This document shows, piece by piece, positions 1 through 7,713 of a stretch of 22,468 nucleotides of DNA (its first letter is position 1; every line of letters starts with the position of its first letter). The notes below the pieces were generated by a model. That model had not been told where the DNA came from, did not search any database, and saw only the letters and a list, made by a program, of their open reading frames with translations. A program made the position numbers and the translations under genes. The DNA is from Flavobacteriales bacterium (GTDB lineage Bacteria; Bacteroidota; Bacteroidia; Flavobacteriales; Flavobacteriaceae), in assembly GCA_015494775.1 (NCBI GenBank), contig WGAP01000196.1, positions 1 through 22,468 of the forward strand, given 5' to 3'.

Positions 1-37
1 ATGTCCCAACTAAGACAGAATGCGCCGAAGGCCGGCG

Positions 38-133
38 GCTGAGTGCTGCGAACGCAGTGAGCAGTGTATCGAAGCCCCGACCGTTCAATCCGGTCGCTTC
101 GATACAATTTTTGCTACGCAAAAATCACTCAGC
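38..133. repeat. Second branched palindrome at the outer end of copy 1
   Basis: GCTGAGTG at 38-45 is the exact complement of CACTCAGC at 126-133. Between them lie three hairpins: 46-57 (CTGC-GAAC-GCAG), 65-106 (11-bp stem TGTATCGAAGC/GCTTCGATACA with an inner GACCG/CGGTC pairing after a CCC bulge) and 107-125 (ATTTTTGC-TAC-GCAAAAAT). The block is absent from copy 2, whose similarity stops at the CTGGCGCAA boundary. It may be a separate element abutting the repeat or a part lost from copy 2. Confidence 0.6.
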
Positions 134-366
134 GACCTACGTTGCGCCAGGGATGGGAGCGGTATGAGCCGCCGGCGGTGCCGATGGTTTTCCGCCCGGC
201 GGAGGCGACCAGCAGGAAGCCCCACGCACGGGCGGGCGCGGGCGCGCGGGCGCGCCCGCGCAAAACCACGGCATCCGCCAAGGCGAATATGAGCGGACAG
301 CCCGGCGGCCGGCACGTGAGGGCCGCCAAACGCGAGGACGCTCCGTCGGCCGAAGCATTTGGCGTT

Positions 367-445
367 GGCCCCGCCGCGGCGCGCGACAGCGCGCCGGCGA
401 ATTGCCGAAGGCAAGTCGCGCGGGCATTCGCCCGCCGGCGGGGCC
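367..445 (-). repeat. Four-way (cloverleaf-like) hairpin core of repeat copy 1
   Basis: An outer 10-bp stem (367-376 with 436-445) encloses three hairpins: 377-396 (8-bp stem, 4-nt loop), 402-414 (TTGCC-GAA-GGCAA) and 420-435 (GCGGGC-ATTC-GCCCGC). Adjacent arms are separated by 0 to 5 bases, so the fold is compact. The same arrangement occurs in copy 2 at 9885-9960. There the 377-396 arm has a different sequence and length but still pairs fully, which suggests that structure rather than sequence is maintained. It is not a tRNA: arm lengths do not fit and no T-loop or CCA end is visible. Confidence 0.7.
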
Positions 446-486
446 CCGAACGTGAGCGGCCGGGCGCCCAAAAAAATACCCATAAA

Positions 487-2370
487 TCATTCGGCTTGTG
501 CCGCCGCTTCCTCCACCAAATCCAAATCCACGCGCAGGTTTTCGATGATGAACTGCTGGCGTTGGGGCGTGTTTTTGCCCATATAAAAACGCAACAAATC
601 CTCGATGCTTTGCTCGTTGTCCAATATCACCGGTTCGAGCCGTATGTCCTTGCCGATGAAGTGCTTGAACTCGTCGGGGGAAATTTCGCCGAGTCCCTTA
701 AAGCGGGTGATTTCGGGTTTTTGTCCGCCCTTACCCAGCTTTTCAATAGCCCGTTGTTTTTCCTCCTCGCTGTAACAGTAAATGGTTTCCTTTTTGTTGC
801 GCACGCGAAACAGGGGCGTTTCCAGGATGTAAAGGTGGCCGTTGCGCGCCAATTCGGGGAAAAATTGCAGGAAAAACGTAAGCAGCAGCAAGCGGATGTG
901 CATACCGTCCACATCGGCGTCGGTGGCAATGATGATTTGGTTGTAGCGCAGGTTTTCGAGCCCGTCCTCGATGTTGAGCGCGGCTTGCAGCAGGTTGAAT
1001 TCCTCGTTTTCGTAAACGATTTTTTTGCTCATTCCGTAGGAATTCAAAGGTTTACCGCGCAAGCTGAACACGGCTTGGGTTTCCACGTCGCGGGCCTTGG
1101 TGATGGAACCGCTGGCCGAGTCGCCCTCGGTGATAAACAGGGAACTTTCGAGCCGGCGGTCTTTTTTCATATCGGTCAGGTGAACGCGGCAATCGCGCAG
1201 TTTTTTGTTGTGCAGTTTGACCTTCTTGGCCCGTTCCTTGGCCAGTTTGCGTATGCCGGCCAGTTCCTTGCGTTCTTTTTCGGCTTCGAGGATTTTGCGG
1301 CGGACGGCTTCGGCCGTTTCGGGATGTTTGTGGAGGTAATTATCCAGTTCGTGGCGGATAAAATCGTTCACATAGGTGCGCACGGTGGGCAAGCCGCCGC
1401 CCATTTCGGTGGAACCCAGTTTGGTTTTGGTCTGCGACTCGAACACCGGTTCGATGACCTTGATGCTAATGGCACCCACAATGGATTTGCGGATGTCGGA
1501 GGCATCGAAATTTTTGCCGAAAAACTCACGAATGGTCTTGACAATGGCCTCGCGGAAGGCGGATTGGTGCGTCCCGCCCTGCGATGTGTATTGACCGTTG
1601 ACAAAGGAGTAGTAAACCTCGCTGTATTGCGTACGGCTATGGGTCATAGCCACTTCGATGTCTTCGCCCGTGAGGTGAATAATAGGATAAAGCCGGTCTT
1701 TTTCGGAAATATGTTCGGCCAACAGGTCGCGCAGGCCGGCTTCGGAATAAAATTTTTGGCCGTTGAACAGGATGGTCAATCCCGGATTGAGATACACGTA
1801 GTTTTTGAACATCCGTTCCAGGTATTCGGAGCGAAAATGATAGTTGGGAAAAATTTCCGGGTCGGGGATAAATTCCACCAGGGTTCCGTTTTTTTCGTCG
1901 GTGGGGAGCAAGTTGCTTTCTTCGACAAGTTCGCCGCGGCGGAACACGGCGTATTTGGTTTGTCCATCGCGAAAGGCCTGCACTTTGAAATATTCCGACA
2001 GGGCATTGACAGCCTTGGTGCCCACACCGTTCAGCCCGACGGTTTTTTTGAAAGCGCGCGTGTCGTATTTGCCGCCCGTGTTCATTTTGGACACCACATC
2101 CACCAGTTTGCCCAGCGGAATTCCGCGCCCGAAATCGCGCACCGACATTTGTCGTTCATCCAAACGGACAACGATACGCTTGCCGGCACCCATTACAAAT
2201 TCGTCGATGGAGTTGTCGATAACTTCTTTGGTCAGGATGTAAATACCGTCGTCGGGCGAACTGCCGTCGCCCAGTTTGCCGATATACATCCCGGGGCGCA
2301 TCCGGATATGTTCGCGCCAATCCAAGGATTTGATGTGTTCCTCGGTGTATTTGACCTGTTTTTTGGCCAT
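487..2370 (-). CDS. parE: DNA topoisomerase IV subunit B (ParE)
   Basis: This is the ATPase subunit of the type IIA topoisomerase that unlinks replicated chromosomes; it works with ParC. The 627-residue protein has the full layout. The GHKL ATPase shows EVIDNSIDE (49-57), DFGRGIP (79-85) and GLNGVGTKAVNALS (112-125). The transducer domain has the QTKTKLGS lysine loop (313-320). The Toprim domain shows EGDSASG (415-421), RGKPLN (438-443) and DADVDG (484-489), followed by RFKGLGEIS. There is no long Toprim insert and the length is the short form usual for Bacteroidota ParE, which favours ParE over GyrB. The start at MAKKQVKYTEEHIK leaves a 37-bp gap to the upstream lipoprotein gene. A TATTTTTG box in that gap could give it its own promoter. 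No parC lies downstream within the window; repeat copy 1 does. Confidence 0.95.
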   Translation of the reverse strand: MAKKQVKYTEEHIKSLDWREHIRMRPGMYIGKLGDGSSPDDGIYILTKEVIDNSIDEFVMGAGKRIVVRLDERQMSVRDFGRGIPLGKLVDVVSKMNTGGKYDTRAFKKTVGLNGVGTKAVNALSEYFKVQAFRDGQTKYAVFRRGELVEESNLLPTDEKNGTLVEFIPDPEIFPNYHFRSEYLERMFKNYVYLNPGLTILFNGQKFYSEAGLRDLLAEHISEKDRLYPIIHLTGEDIEVAMTHSRTQYSEVYYSFVNGQYTSQGGTHQSAFREAIVKTIREFFGKNFDASDIRKSIVGAISIKVIEPVFESQTKTKLGSTEMGGGLPTVRTYVNDFIRHELDNYLHKHPETAEAVRRKILEAEKERKELAGIRKLAKERAKKVKLHNKKLRDCRVHLTDMKKDRRLESSLFITEGDSASGSITKARDVETQAVFSLRGKPLNSYGMSKKIVYENEEFNLLQAALNIEDGLENLRYNQIIIATDADVDGMHIRLLLLTFFLQFFPELARNGHLYILETPLFRVRNKKETIYCYSEEEKQRAIEKLGKGGQKPEITRFKGLGEISPDEFKHFIGKDIRLEPVILDNEQSIEDLLRFYMGKNTPQRQQFIIENLRVDLDLVEEAAAQAE

Positions 2371-2389
2371 AAAAAACTGCTTTGATGCA

Positions 2390-2397
2390 CAAAAATA
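2390..2397 (-). promoter_or_regulatory. Possible parE -7 box
   Basis: On the minus strand TATTTTTG matches the Bacteroidota -7 consensus TAnnTTTG, about 20 bases before the parE ATG. A TTG at 2425-2423, inside the end of the upstream gene, lies 25 bases further out, which is slightly long for the -33 spacing. The box is AT-rich and could occur by chance. Confidence 0.4.
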
Positions 2398-2407
2398 CGG
2401 AAAATGC

Positions 2408-3514
2408 TTATTCTTCGTTTGCCAAGCCGTATTCCGTAACGCCGGTTTCCACCACGGCCAATGGTTTGGCGGTCATCCGGCACACGCGGTCATAAACCTG
2501 CGAAAGCCGGTAACGGAAAGTCTCCCAATCGTCGGAACGCGTTAGCGGCCCGTAAACACTGATACCGACCCAATCCACATAACTGTCGCCCGGGTAATAG
2601 TTTTCGAAATCGTTCCATGCATCCTCGGGCTCGCCGTAGGCGTCCAGATGGAAAAACCAAGTCAGGTTGTCGGCACCCGCTTGACGCGAAAGCATAACAA
2701 TGTGGCGAAACGCATCACGAAAACGTTCGGGCCCGTCGGGAAACGCGGGGTCGCCGTAGCCGGTGGTTTCTCCGCCGCCCTGATAAGCGCCGTTCCAAGG
2801 GAACCAATCACCGTTTACTTCGGTGCCGAATTCGATAAGCATCGGAAAACCAGTAGCGGCCGCATCACGGAACCATTGCAGCAGGTCGGCATCAAAGCGT
2901 CCGTCAATGATATTTTGCATCGTGTAAAGCGTATCGGGCTCAAATTCGGCAATATCTTCGCGGGCCATCATACGGATAAAAGGTACACGACCGGCCCGGT
3001 GAATTTCCTGCACGGCATCCCACGGAAAACCGATTTGGTCATACCAATTGTCGGAAAAATAAGCCCAGGTAATATTTTTGCCGGCCAATCGTTCGAAATG
3101 CACAATGCTATCGGCCGAAACCATATCTTCGGGTCCGCCGAAATCGGGAAAGGCCGCATGATAGCATCCCGAAGCTGGCGGAATAAGTTTTCCGCCGGAA
3201 AAAACCGGACGGGTTTTCCAAAAACCGCCGCTGACGGCCTTACGGTAGGCATCGGTTACCTCGGGCGACGAATCGATGCGCAAACTGCTGCCTTCCCAGT
3301 TCTCGTGCCACCAAGCCATGGCTTTGATGCGTGGAAATTCGCCGCCTTGAATGACACCATAGGCATCACGAATCCACAGCGCTTTAAGCCGTTGCACCGG
3401 ATGCTTTTTCCGGCAACTACCGGCCGAAAGTACCAGAAAAATGGAAACAAACCAAAGAACGGAAATAAATTTTTTGGATAATTTTATCGTTTTTCTAAGG
3501 AGAGTTCGTTGCAT
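2408..3514 (-). CDS. GH26-like glycoside hydrolase lipoprotein, apparently circularly permuted
   Basis: Probable exported beta-mannanase-type (GH26 clan) enzyme of 368 residues; the substrate is not known. I start at MQRTLLRKTIKLSKK (3514), because an upstream ATG at 3571 adds only 19 residues before the signal peptide. A hydrophobic stretch (16-30) ends in LSAGSC, a loose lipobox with Cys34. The catalytic body runs from GCYHAAFPDFGG (116-127) through EFGTEVNGDWFPWNG (228-242, candidate acid/base Glu232) to AVVETG (354-358, candidate nucleophile Glu356). The protein stops 12 residues after Glu356, where a GH26 barrel still needs its last helix and strand 8. That piece (WIRDAY, FPRIKAMAWWHENW, LRIDSSPE, AYRKAV) is found at residues 47-94, before the rest of the domain. 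It lies 37 bp upstream of parE on the same strand. Family assignment rests on motif memory. Confidence 0.75.
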   Translation of the reverse strand: MQRTLLRKTIKLSKKFISVLWFVSIFLVLSAGSCRKKHPVQRLKALWIRDAYGVIQGGEFPRIKAMAWWHENWEGSSLRIDSSPEVTDAYRKAVSGGFWKTRPVFSGGKLIPPASGCYHAAFPDFGGPEDMVSADSIVHFERLAGKNITWAYFSDNWYDQIGFPWDAVQEIHRAGRVPFIRMMAREDIAEFEPDTLYTMQNIIDGRFDADLLQWFRDAAATGFPMLIEFGTEVNGDWFPWNGAYQGGGETTGYGDPAFPDGPERFRDAFRHIVMLSRQAGADNLTWFFHLDAYGEPEDAWNDFENYYPGDSYVDWVGISVYGPLTRSDDWETFRYRLSQVYDRVCRMTAKPLAVVETGVTEYGLANEE

Positions 3515-3600
3515 TTTTAAAAGGATTATTTTAATATTGTACCCGCAAGCTACTTTAAACCTGCGAGACAAAAAAATTTTAATGTATAAATAACGACACC
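3515..3600. other. Short divergent intergenic region
   Basis: This 86-bp AT-rich gap separates the GH26-like gene (minus) from the first outer-membrane-type gene (plus) and must carry both start regions. I found no clear TAnnTTTG box in either direction. CCGCAAG/CCTGCG around 3542-3566 is only a weak inverted repeat. Confidence 0.4.
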
Positions 3601-4155
3601 ATGAAGCAAAAAATTATTCTTTTTCTGCTGGCGGGATTTTTGTTTCCGTTTTTCAATGCCAATGCCCAATTGATGCGTTGGGATAAATTTGTACATGTAC
3701 AGGCGGGGATGAAATTTTTAAAACCTACAAGGAAATACGCTTACATTTTCCAACAAAAGACGCCTTTTATCGAAGCCGGATTTTCCTTGATAACCTGGGA
3801 ACGCGTAAACGTGGGTGCTTCAATAGGATTCGGTTCATTAACAATGTGGCATTATAATAAAACGGCCGAAGTATGGCATGAGAATCAAAACATGGCCTAT
3901 TTGTCTTTGTTCAGTCGCATTTATCTGACCAACGGCTACCGGAACAATTTATATTTTTTGGCCAAAGGATTCTTCGGGCCGTTGATGTATAAAATTTACG
4001 ACCAAGGTGCCTTGACCGATTCGGGGACGAAATTTTTGTTATCCTACAATTTTATGCTGGGGTATGATCTATTTTTCTCCGACCATTTCGGCATCTTTGC
4101 CGAGGCGGGATGGGGCGAAAGTTTTGTGAACGGAGGAATAATTTATAAACTTTGA
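3601..4155 (+). CDS. Secreted outer-membrane-type protein, paralogue 1
   Basis: A 184-residue protein of unknown function. MKQKIILFLLAGFLFPFFNANA is a clear signal peptide with likely cleavage before QLMRW. The mature part alternates aromatic and polar stretches (for example AGFSLITWERVNVGASIGFG), as expected of a small outer-membrane beta-barrel. The C-terminus EAGWGESFVNGGIIYKL closely matches that of the next gene (EAGYGKSYVNLGIIYKM), so the two are tandem paralogues. Its TGA at 4153-4155 is five bases before the next ATG, consistent with co-transcription. It lacks a T9SS domain and a lipobox. I do not recognise a named family; a porin-like or OmpW/OmpA-barrel-like fold is only a guess. 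Confidence 0.8.
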   Translation: MKQKIILFLLAGFLFPFFNANAQLMRWDKFVHVQAGMKFLKPTRKYAYIFQQKTPFIEAGFSLITWERVNVGASIGFGSLTMWHYNKTAEVWHENQNMAYLSLFSRIYLTNGYRNNLYFLAKGFFGPLMYKIYDQGALTDSGTKFLLSYNFMLGYDLFFSDHFGIFAEAGWGESFVNGGIIYKL

Positions 4156-4160
4156 AAACC

Positions 4161-4826
4161 ATGAAAAAATATTTGATTTTACTTGTAATAATAATGGGAA
4201 TTTCACGGATTTCCCATCTTTATGCCCAATTATATCAGGGAGACAGAATGTTACATTTTCACATAGGATACACCGGACGGTGGTATAAACATGTAAAAAA
4301 GAACCTCTCTTTATTCTATACGGATACCACTGAAAATATACAAGGTTCGGTGGAAGGCCTAATGGTTATCACGGTACCTATGCTGGAAGGCGGTTATTCA
4401 TGGATGGCTAACGATAAATGGGGTGCCGGATTTAATTTGGGTTACTATTCTTCTTTTTTCCTGGTTGATGAACAAGCGGAAGGCGAAAACGGCAATCAAA
4501 CCGATTCCGCTCACTTGCGCATTACCTTGGAAAGATATAATGTGTTCATCACACCTTTTGCACGTTGGTATTTCTACAATGAATATAAATTTCAATCCTA
4601 TTTGACGGCCAAATTACATTTAGGACTAAATCTGACTGACTTTAAACTAATGGGAGACTCGTCTTCATCGGATCCGGTACATTTTCACCTGTTTTTGCCC
4701 CTTCCCGATGTATATCCATCGGTAATGATAGGCGCCAATTATTTTCCCATCGAACATTTGGGTATAAATCTGGAAGCCGGATACGGGAAAAGTTATGTTA
4801 ATCTGGGCATTATTTACAAAATGTAG
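4161..4826 (+). CDS. Secreted outer-membrane-type protein, paralogue 2
   Basis: A 221-residue exported protein. I chose ATG 4161 over an in-frame TTG at 4152 because it gives a clean signal peptide (MKKYLILLVIIMGISRISHLYA, cleaved before QLYQG). It has the aromatic-rich alternating pattern of a beta-barrel and ends EAGYGKSYVNLGIIYKM, paralogous to the preceding gene. Shared features are 'PMLEGGYSW'/'PFIEAGFSL' before a short loop, and 'YNVFITPFARWYFYNEYKF' aligning with the 'YLSLFSRIYLTNGYRNNLY' part of paralogue 1. The pair is followed by a strong terminator at 4844-4870, so they appear to be a two-gene unit. Function unknown. Confidence 0.8.
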   Translation: MKKYLILLVIIMGISRISHLYAQLYQGDRMLHFHIGYTGRWYKHVKKNLSLFYTDTTENIQGSVEGLMVITVPMLEGGYSWMANDKWGAGFNLGYYSSFFLVDEQAEGENGNQTDSAHLRITLERYNVFITPFARWYFYNEYKFQSYLTAKLHLGLNLTDFKLMGDSSSSDPVHFHLFLPLPDVYPSVMIGANYFPIEHLGINLEAGYGKSYVNLGIIYKM

Positions 4827-4843
4827 AATATTTTCGATACAAC

Positions 4844-4870
4844 AAAAACCCCGGGAAATCCGGGGTTTTT
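4844..4870. terminator. Bidirectional rho-independent terminator
   Basis: AAAAACCCCGG (4844-4854), loop GAAAT, CCGGGGTTTTT (4860-4870), with more T on the plus strand and an A-rich left side that becomes a T-run on the minus strand. It sits between the convergent ends of paralogue 2 and sdhB and can serve both. Confidence 0.85.
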
Positions 4871-4893
4871 TATTTATATGCCAATATTAGGAT

Positions 4894-5649
4894 TTACTCG
4901 CCGAAGTGCGAAGCCATAAATTCGCGGTTCATATAAGCAATATCGGCCAGGGAAATACCTTTGGGGCAAGCCACTTCGCAGGCACCGGTATTGGAGCAAG
5001 AGCCGAAGCCCTCGGCATCCATGGCCGCAATCATGTGTTGTACACGACGGGCGGCTTCCACGCGACCTTGCGGAAGGCGGTTGAGATGGCTAACACGTCC
5101 GGCCACAAAGAGCATGGCCGAAGCATTTTTACACGTAGCCACACAAGCACCGCATCCGATACAAGTGGCCGCATCGAAGGCCTTGTCGGCCGTGTCCTTG
5201 GGAATGGGGATGTTGTTGGCTTCCACGGTGCGTCCCGAGGTGTAAACCGAAATGTATCCGCCGGCCTGTTGAATACGATCGAAAGCGCTGCGGTCCACCA
5301 CCAAATCCTTGATAATGGGAAAAGGTTTGGCCCGCCAAGGTTCGATGACAACGGTGTCGCCGTCCTTGAAGCGACGCATGTGCAATTGACAAGTTGTGGT
5401 CAGGGCGTCGGGACCGTGTGCCTGCCCGTTGATAAAAAGCGAACACATACCGCAAATGCCTTCGCGGCAATCGTGGTCGAACGCTATGGGTTCTTCGTCG
5501 CGGGCGATGAGTTTTTCGTTGAGCATGTCCAACATTTCCAGGAAGGACATATCGGGCGAAACGCCGTCCAGCTCATAATCCACCAAACGGCCTTGATGAT
5601 TCGGCCCTTTTTGTCGCCATATTTTGAGATGCAGTTTCATGGTCGTCAT
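4894..5649 (-). CDS. sdhB: Succinate dehydrogenase/fumarate reductase iron-sulfur subunit
   Basis: This electron-transfer subunit passes electrons between the FAD of SdhA and the membrane cytochrome b. It has 251 residues. Ligands for all three clusters are visible: [2Fe-2S] Cys61, 66, 69 and 87 (CREGICGMC plus a later Cys); [4Fe-4S] Cys163, 166 and 169 (CIGCGACVATC) plus Cys228; and [3Fe-4S] Cys173, Cys218 and Cys224 (CSNTGACEVACPKG). Its ATG overlaps the sdhA stop as TAATG, which suggests translational coupling. MKLHLKIW three codons later is an alternative start. It is the last gene of the sdhCAB operon. Whether the complex runs mainly as succinate dehydrogenase or fumarate reductase cannot be told from sequence. 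Confidence 0.95.
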   Translation of the reverse strand: MTTMKLHLKIWRQKGPNHQGRLVDYELDGVSPDMSFLEMLDMLNEKLIARDEEPIAFDHDCREGICGMCSLFINGQAHGPDALTTTCQLHMRRFKDGDTVVIEPWRAKPFPIIKDLVVDRSAFDRIQQAGGYISVYTSGRTVEANNIPIPKDTADKAFDAATCIGCGACVATCKNASAMLFVAGRVSHLNRLPQGRVEAARRVQHMIAAMDAEGFGSCSNTGACEVACPKGISLADIAYMNREFMASHFGE

Positions 5650-7706
5650 TATTTGTAGCTACGTGTTGTGGGAGTAACAAATTCGAATTTCAGCGGTTCC
5701 TTGTGCAGGATGGCCTGACTGATGTCCACCGCTTTTTCGTATCGGTCATACGGGCCGGCCGGGTATTCCCAAGCCGCCACGTAGGCATAGTGTTCGTCGT
5801 CGCGAAGGGCTTCGCCGTCTTCGGTTTGGTATTCTTCGCGGAAATGACCGCCACAGGATTCGTTTCGATGCAAGGCATCCAAAGCCAAGAGTTCGGCCAG
5901 TTCCATATAATCGCCCACATAAAGGGCTTTTTCCAGTTCGGGATTGAAATCGTCGGCCCGGCCGGGCACTTTGACTTCTTTCCAATAGGCATGACGGAGT
6001 TCGTGAATTTCCTTGATGGCCTCTTGCAATCCTTCGGCATTGCGGGCAAGGCCCACTTTGTCCCAAAGGATTTTACCCAATTTGCGGTGGAACCAATCCA
6101 CCGAGTGGGTTCCTTCGTTGTTCATAAAGAAATCGATTTCGCGACGCACCTTTTCTTCGGCTTCGTCGAATTCGGGCGTATCCGTAGGCACTTTGCCTTC
6201 ACGAATGTAGTCGGCCAAATAGTCGCCGATGGTATAAGGCAACACGAAATATCCGTCGGCCAGGCCTTGCATCAGGGCCGAAGCGCCCAAACGGTTAGCG
6301 CCGTGGTCCGAGAAATTGGCTTCGCCAATGACAAACAAGCCCGGCAGATTGGATTGCAAATCATAGTCCACCCACAGACCGCCCATGGTATAATGGTTGG
6401 CGGGATAAATCATCATGGGTGTTTCGTAAGGATTATCCCCGGTGATTTTCTCATACATTTGGAACAAATTGCCGTATTTTTCCTCAATGATTTTTTTACC
6501 CAACCGGCGGATAACTTCTTTCGAAGGATTGTGAATACCTTCCAAATGGGCTTGTTCCTTACCGTAACGTTCAATGGCCGTAGAGAAATCCAGGAATACG
6601 GCCTCACCGGTTTTGTTTACCCCGTAGCCGGCATCGCAACGTTCCTTGGCGGCACGCGAAGCCACGTCGCGCGGCACCAGGTTGCCAAAGGCCGGATAGC
6701 GGCGTTCCAAATAATAATCGCGGTCTTCTTCGGGAATATCGGTGGGTTTGAGTTTGCCTTCGCGCAGGGCTTGGGCATCCTCCAATTTTTTCGGCACCCA
6801 AATCCGTCCGTCGTTACGTAAGGATTCCGACATAAGCGTCAGCTTGGATTGATGCTCGCTGCTGCGCGGAATGCAGGTGGGATGGATTTGTACAAACGAA
6901 GGATTGGCAAAGTAAGCCCCTTTGCGGTGCGCACGCCAAATGGCCGTGGCATTGCTACCCATGGCATTGGTCGAAAGGAAGTAGGCATTGCTGTATCCGC
7001 CCGAAGCCAACACCACCGCATGGGCCGAAAAGCGTTCAATTTCGCCCGTAACCAAATTGCGCGTGATGATACCGCGTGCATGGCCGTCGATAACCACCAA
7101 ATCGAGCATTACGTGGCGGTTGTACATTTCCACTTTGCCGCGGGCGATTTGGCGGTTCAAGGCGCCGTAGGCGCCCAGGAGCAATTGCTGGCCCGTTTGG
7201 CCTTTGGCGTAAAAGGTGCGCGAAACCAACACACCACCGAACGAACGGTTGTCCAACAAACCGCCGTATTCGCGTGCGAAAGGCACGCCTTGCATCACGG
7301 CTTGGTCGATGATGTTGCCCGACACCTGGGCCAAGCGATACACGTTGGCTTCGCGCGAACGGTAATCGCCACCCTTGATGGTATCGTAGAACAGGCGCCA
7401 ATCCGAATCACCGTCGTTCTGGTAATTTTTCGATGCATTGATCCCGCCTTGTGCGGCAATGGAGTGTGCGCGGCGCGGCGAATCTTGGAAGGCAAAGGCC
7501 TTTACGTTGTAGCCCAACTGGGCCAAGGTGGCCGCCGCCGAGGCCCCGGCTAATCCGGTGCCCACCACAATAATGTCCAACTTGCGCTTGTTGGCCGGAC
7601 TTACCAACCGGATTTTATCCTTGTACCGCATCCACTTTTCCGCCAGGGAACCTTGCGGAATATGGGATTGCAAAGGTTTTCCTTCGCGAATTTTTATGCT
7701 TGACAT
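5649..7706 (-). CDS. sdhA: Succinate dehydrogenase/fumarate reductase flavoprotein subunit
   Basis: Catalytic subunit interconverting succinate and fumarate, facing the cytoplasm. The 685-residue protein has the dinucleotide-binding motif VVGTGLAGASAA (47-58), the FAD-linking His in HSIAAQGGINAS (81-92), the substrate-site NLVPRDVASRA region with its catalytic Arg, and NHYTMGGLWVDYD towards the capping and C-terminal FAD region. The long N-terminal lead (about 45 residues before the Rossmann motif) and overall length resemble the non-classical single-cytochrome-b type found in Bacteroidota. It starts seven bases after the sdhC stop and overlaps sdhB by one base. No missing active-site motif was noticed. 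Confidence 0.95.
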   Translation of the reverse strand: MSSIKIREGKPLQSHIPQGSLAEKWMRYKDKIRLVSPANKRKLDIIVVGTGLAGASAAATLAQLGYNVKAFAFQDSPRRAHSIAAQGGINASKNYQNDGDSDWRLFYDTIKGGDYRSREANVYRLAQVSGNIIDQAVMQGVPFAREYGGLLDNRSFGGVLVSRTFYAKGQTGQQLLLGAYGALNRQIARGKVEMYNRHVMLDLVVIDGHARGIITRNLVTGEIERFSAHAVVLASGGYSNAYFLSTNAMGSNATAIWRAHRKGAYFANPSFVQIHPTCIPRSSEHQSKLTLMSESLRNDGRIWVPKKLEDAQALREGKLKPTDIPEEDRDYYLERRYPAFGNLVPRDVASRAAKERCDAGYGVNKTGEAVFLDFSTAIERYGKEQAHLEGIHNPSKEVIRRLGKKIIEEKYGNLFQMYEKITGDNPYETPMMIYPANHYTMGGLWVDYDLQSNLPGLFVIGEANFSDHGANRLGASALMQGLADGYFVLPYTIGDYLADYIREGKVPTDTPEFDEAEEKVRREIDFFMNNEGTHSVDWFHRKLGKILWDKVGLARNAEGLQEAIKEIHELRHAYWKEVKVPGRADDFNPELEKALYVGDYMELAELLALDALHRNESCGGHFREEYQTEDGEALRDDEHYAYVAAWEYPAGPYDRYEKAVDISQAILHKEPLKFEFVTPTTRSYK

Positions 7707-7713
7707 AGCCGTT

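Larger units (their letters stand above)
1..486. repeat. GC-rich multi-hairpin intergenic repeat, copy 1
   Basis: This stretch holds no convincing gene. It is very GC-rich (44 of 60 bases at 301-360 and 47 of 60 at 361-420 are G or C), unlike the flanking genes. Positions 142-476 match, in reverse orientation, the repeat at 9853-10320. Shared blocks are the GGGCGCCC boundary beside an A/T run, the block around GGGGCCCCGCCGGCGGGC, CGGGCTGTCCGCTCA (here complemented at 290-304) and CCATCCCTGGCGCAA at the far end. A four-arm fold lies at 367-445, a perfect 18-bp palindrome at 244-261, and a second branched palindrome at 38-133. It starts about 10 bases past the parE stop codon, so it occupies the 3' flank of that gene. 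The open frames across it are not supported as proteins. Family identity is unknown to me. Confidence 0.8.

Noticed and set aside
367..445. Possible tRNA, because the fold is a cloverleaf
   Set aside because: A 10-bp acceptor-like stem, 5-8 bp arms with 3-4 nt loops, no anticodon loop of seven bases, no T-loop motif and no CCA end. It also occurs twice with a changed arm.
20..483. Arg/Pro/Ala-rich open frames in the GC-rich repeat (and the similar ones at 9859-10358)
   Set aside because: High GC removes stop codons in all frames on both strands. The peptides are low-complexity and the hairpin structure, not a reading frame, is what the two copies conserve.
64..2385. A 773-codon open frame on the plus strand opposite parE
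   Set aside because: It runs antisense through the whole of a clear parE gene and into the GC-rich repeat. Its sequence has no family signature; it is a shadow produced by the codon use of parE.
4906..6821. Long plus-strand open frames opposite sdhB and sdhA (250 and 372 codons)
   Set aside because: Both are fully antisense to sdhB and sdhA, whose motifs are complete; no independent signature or start signal.
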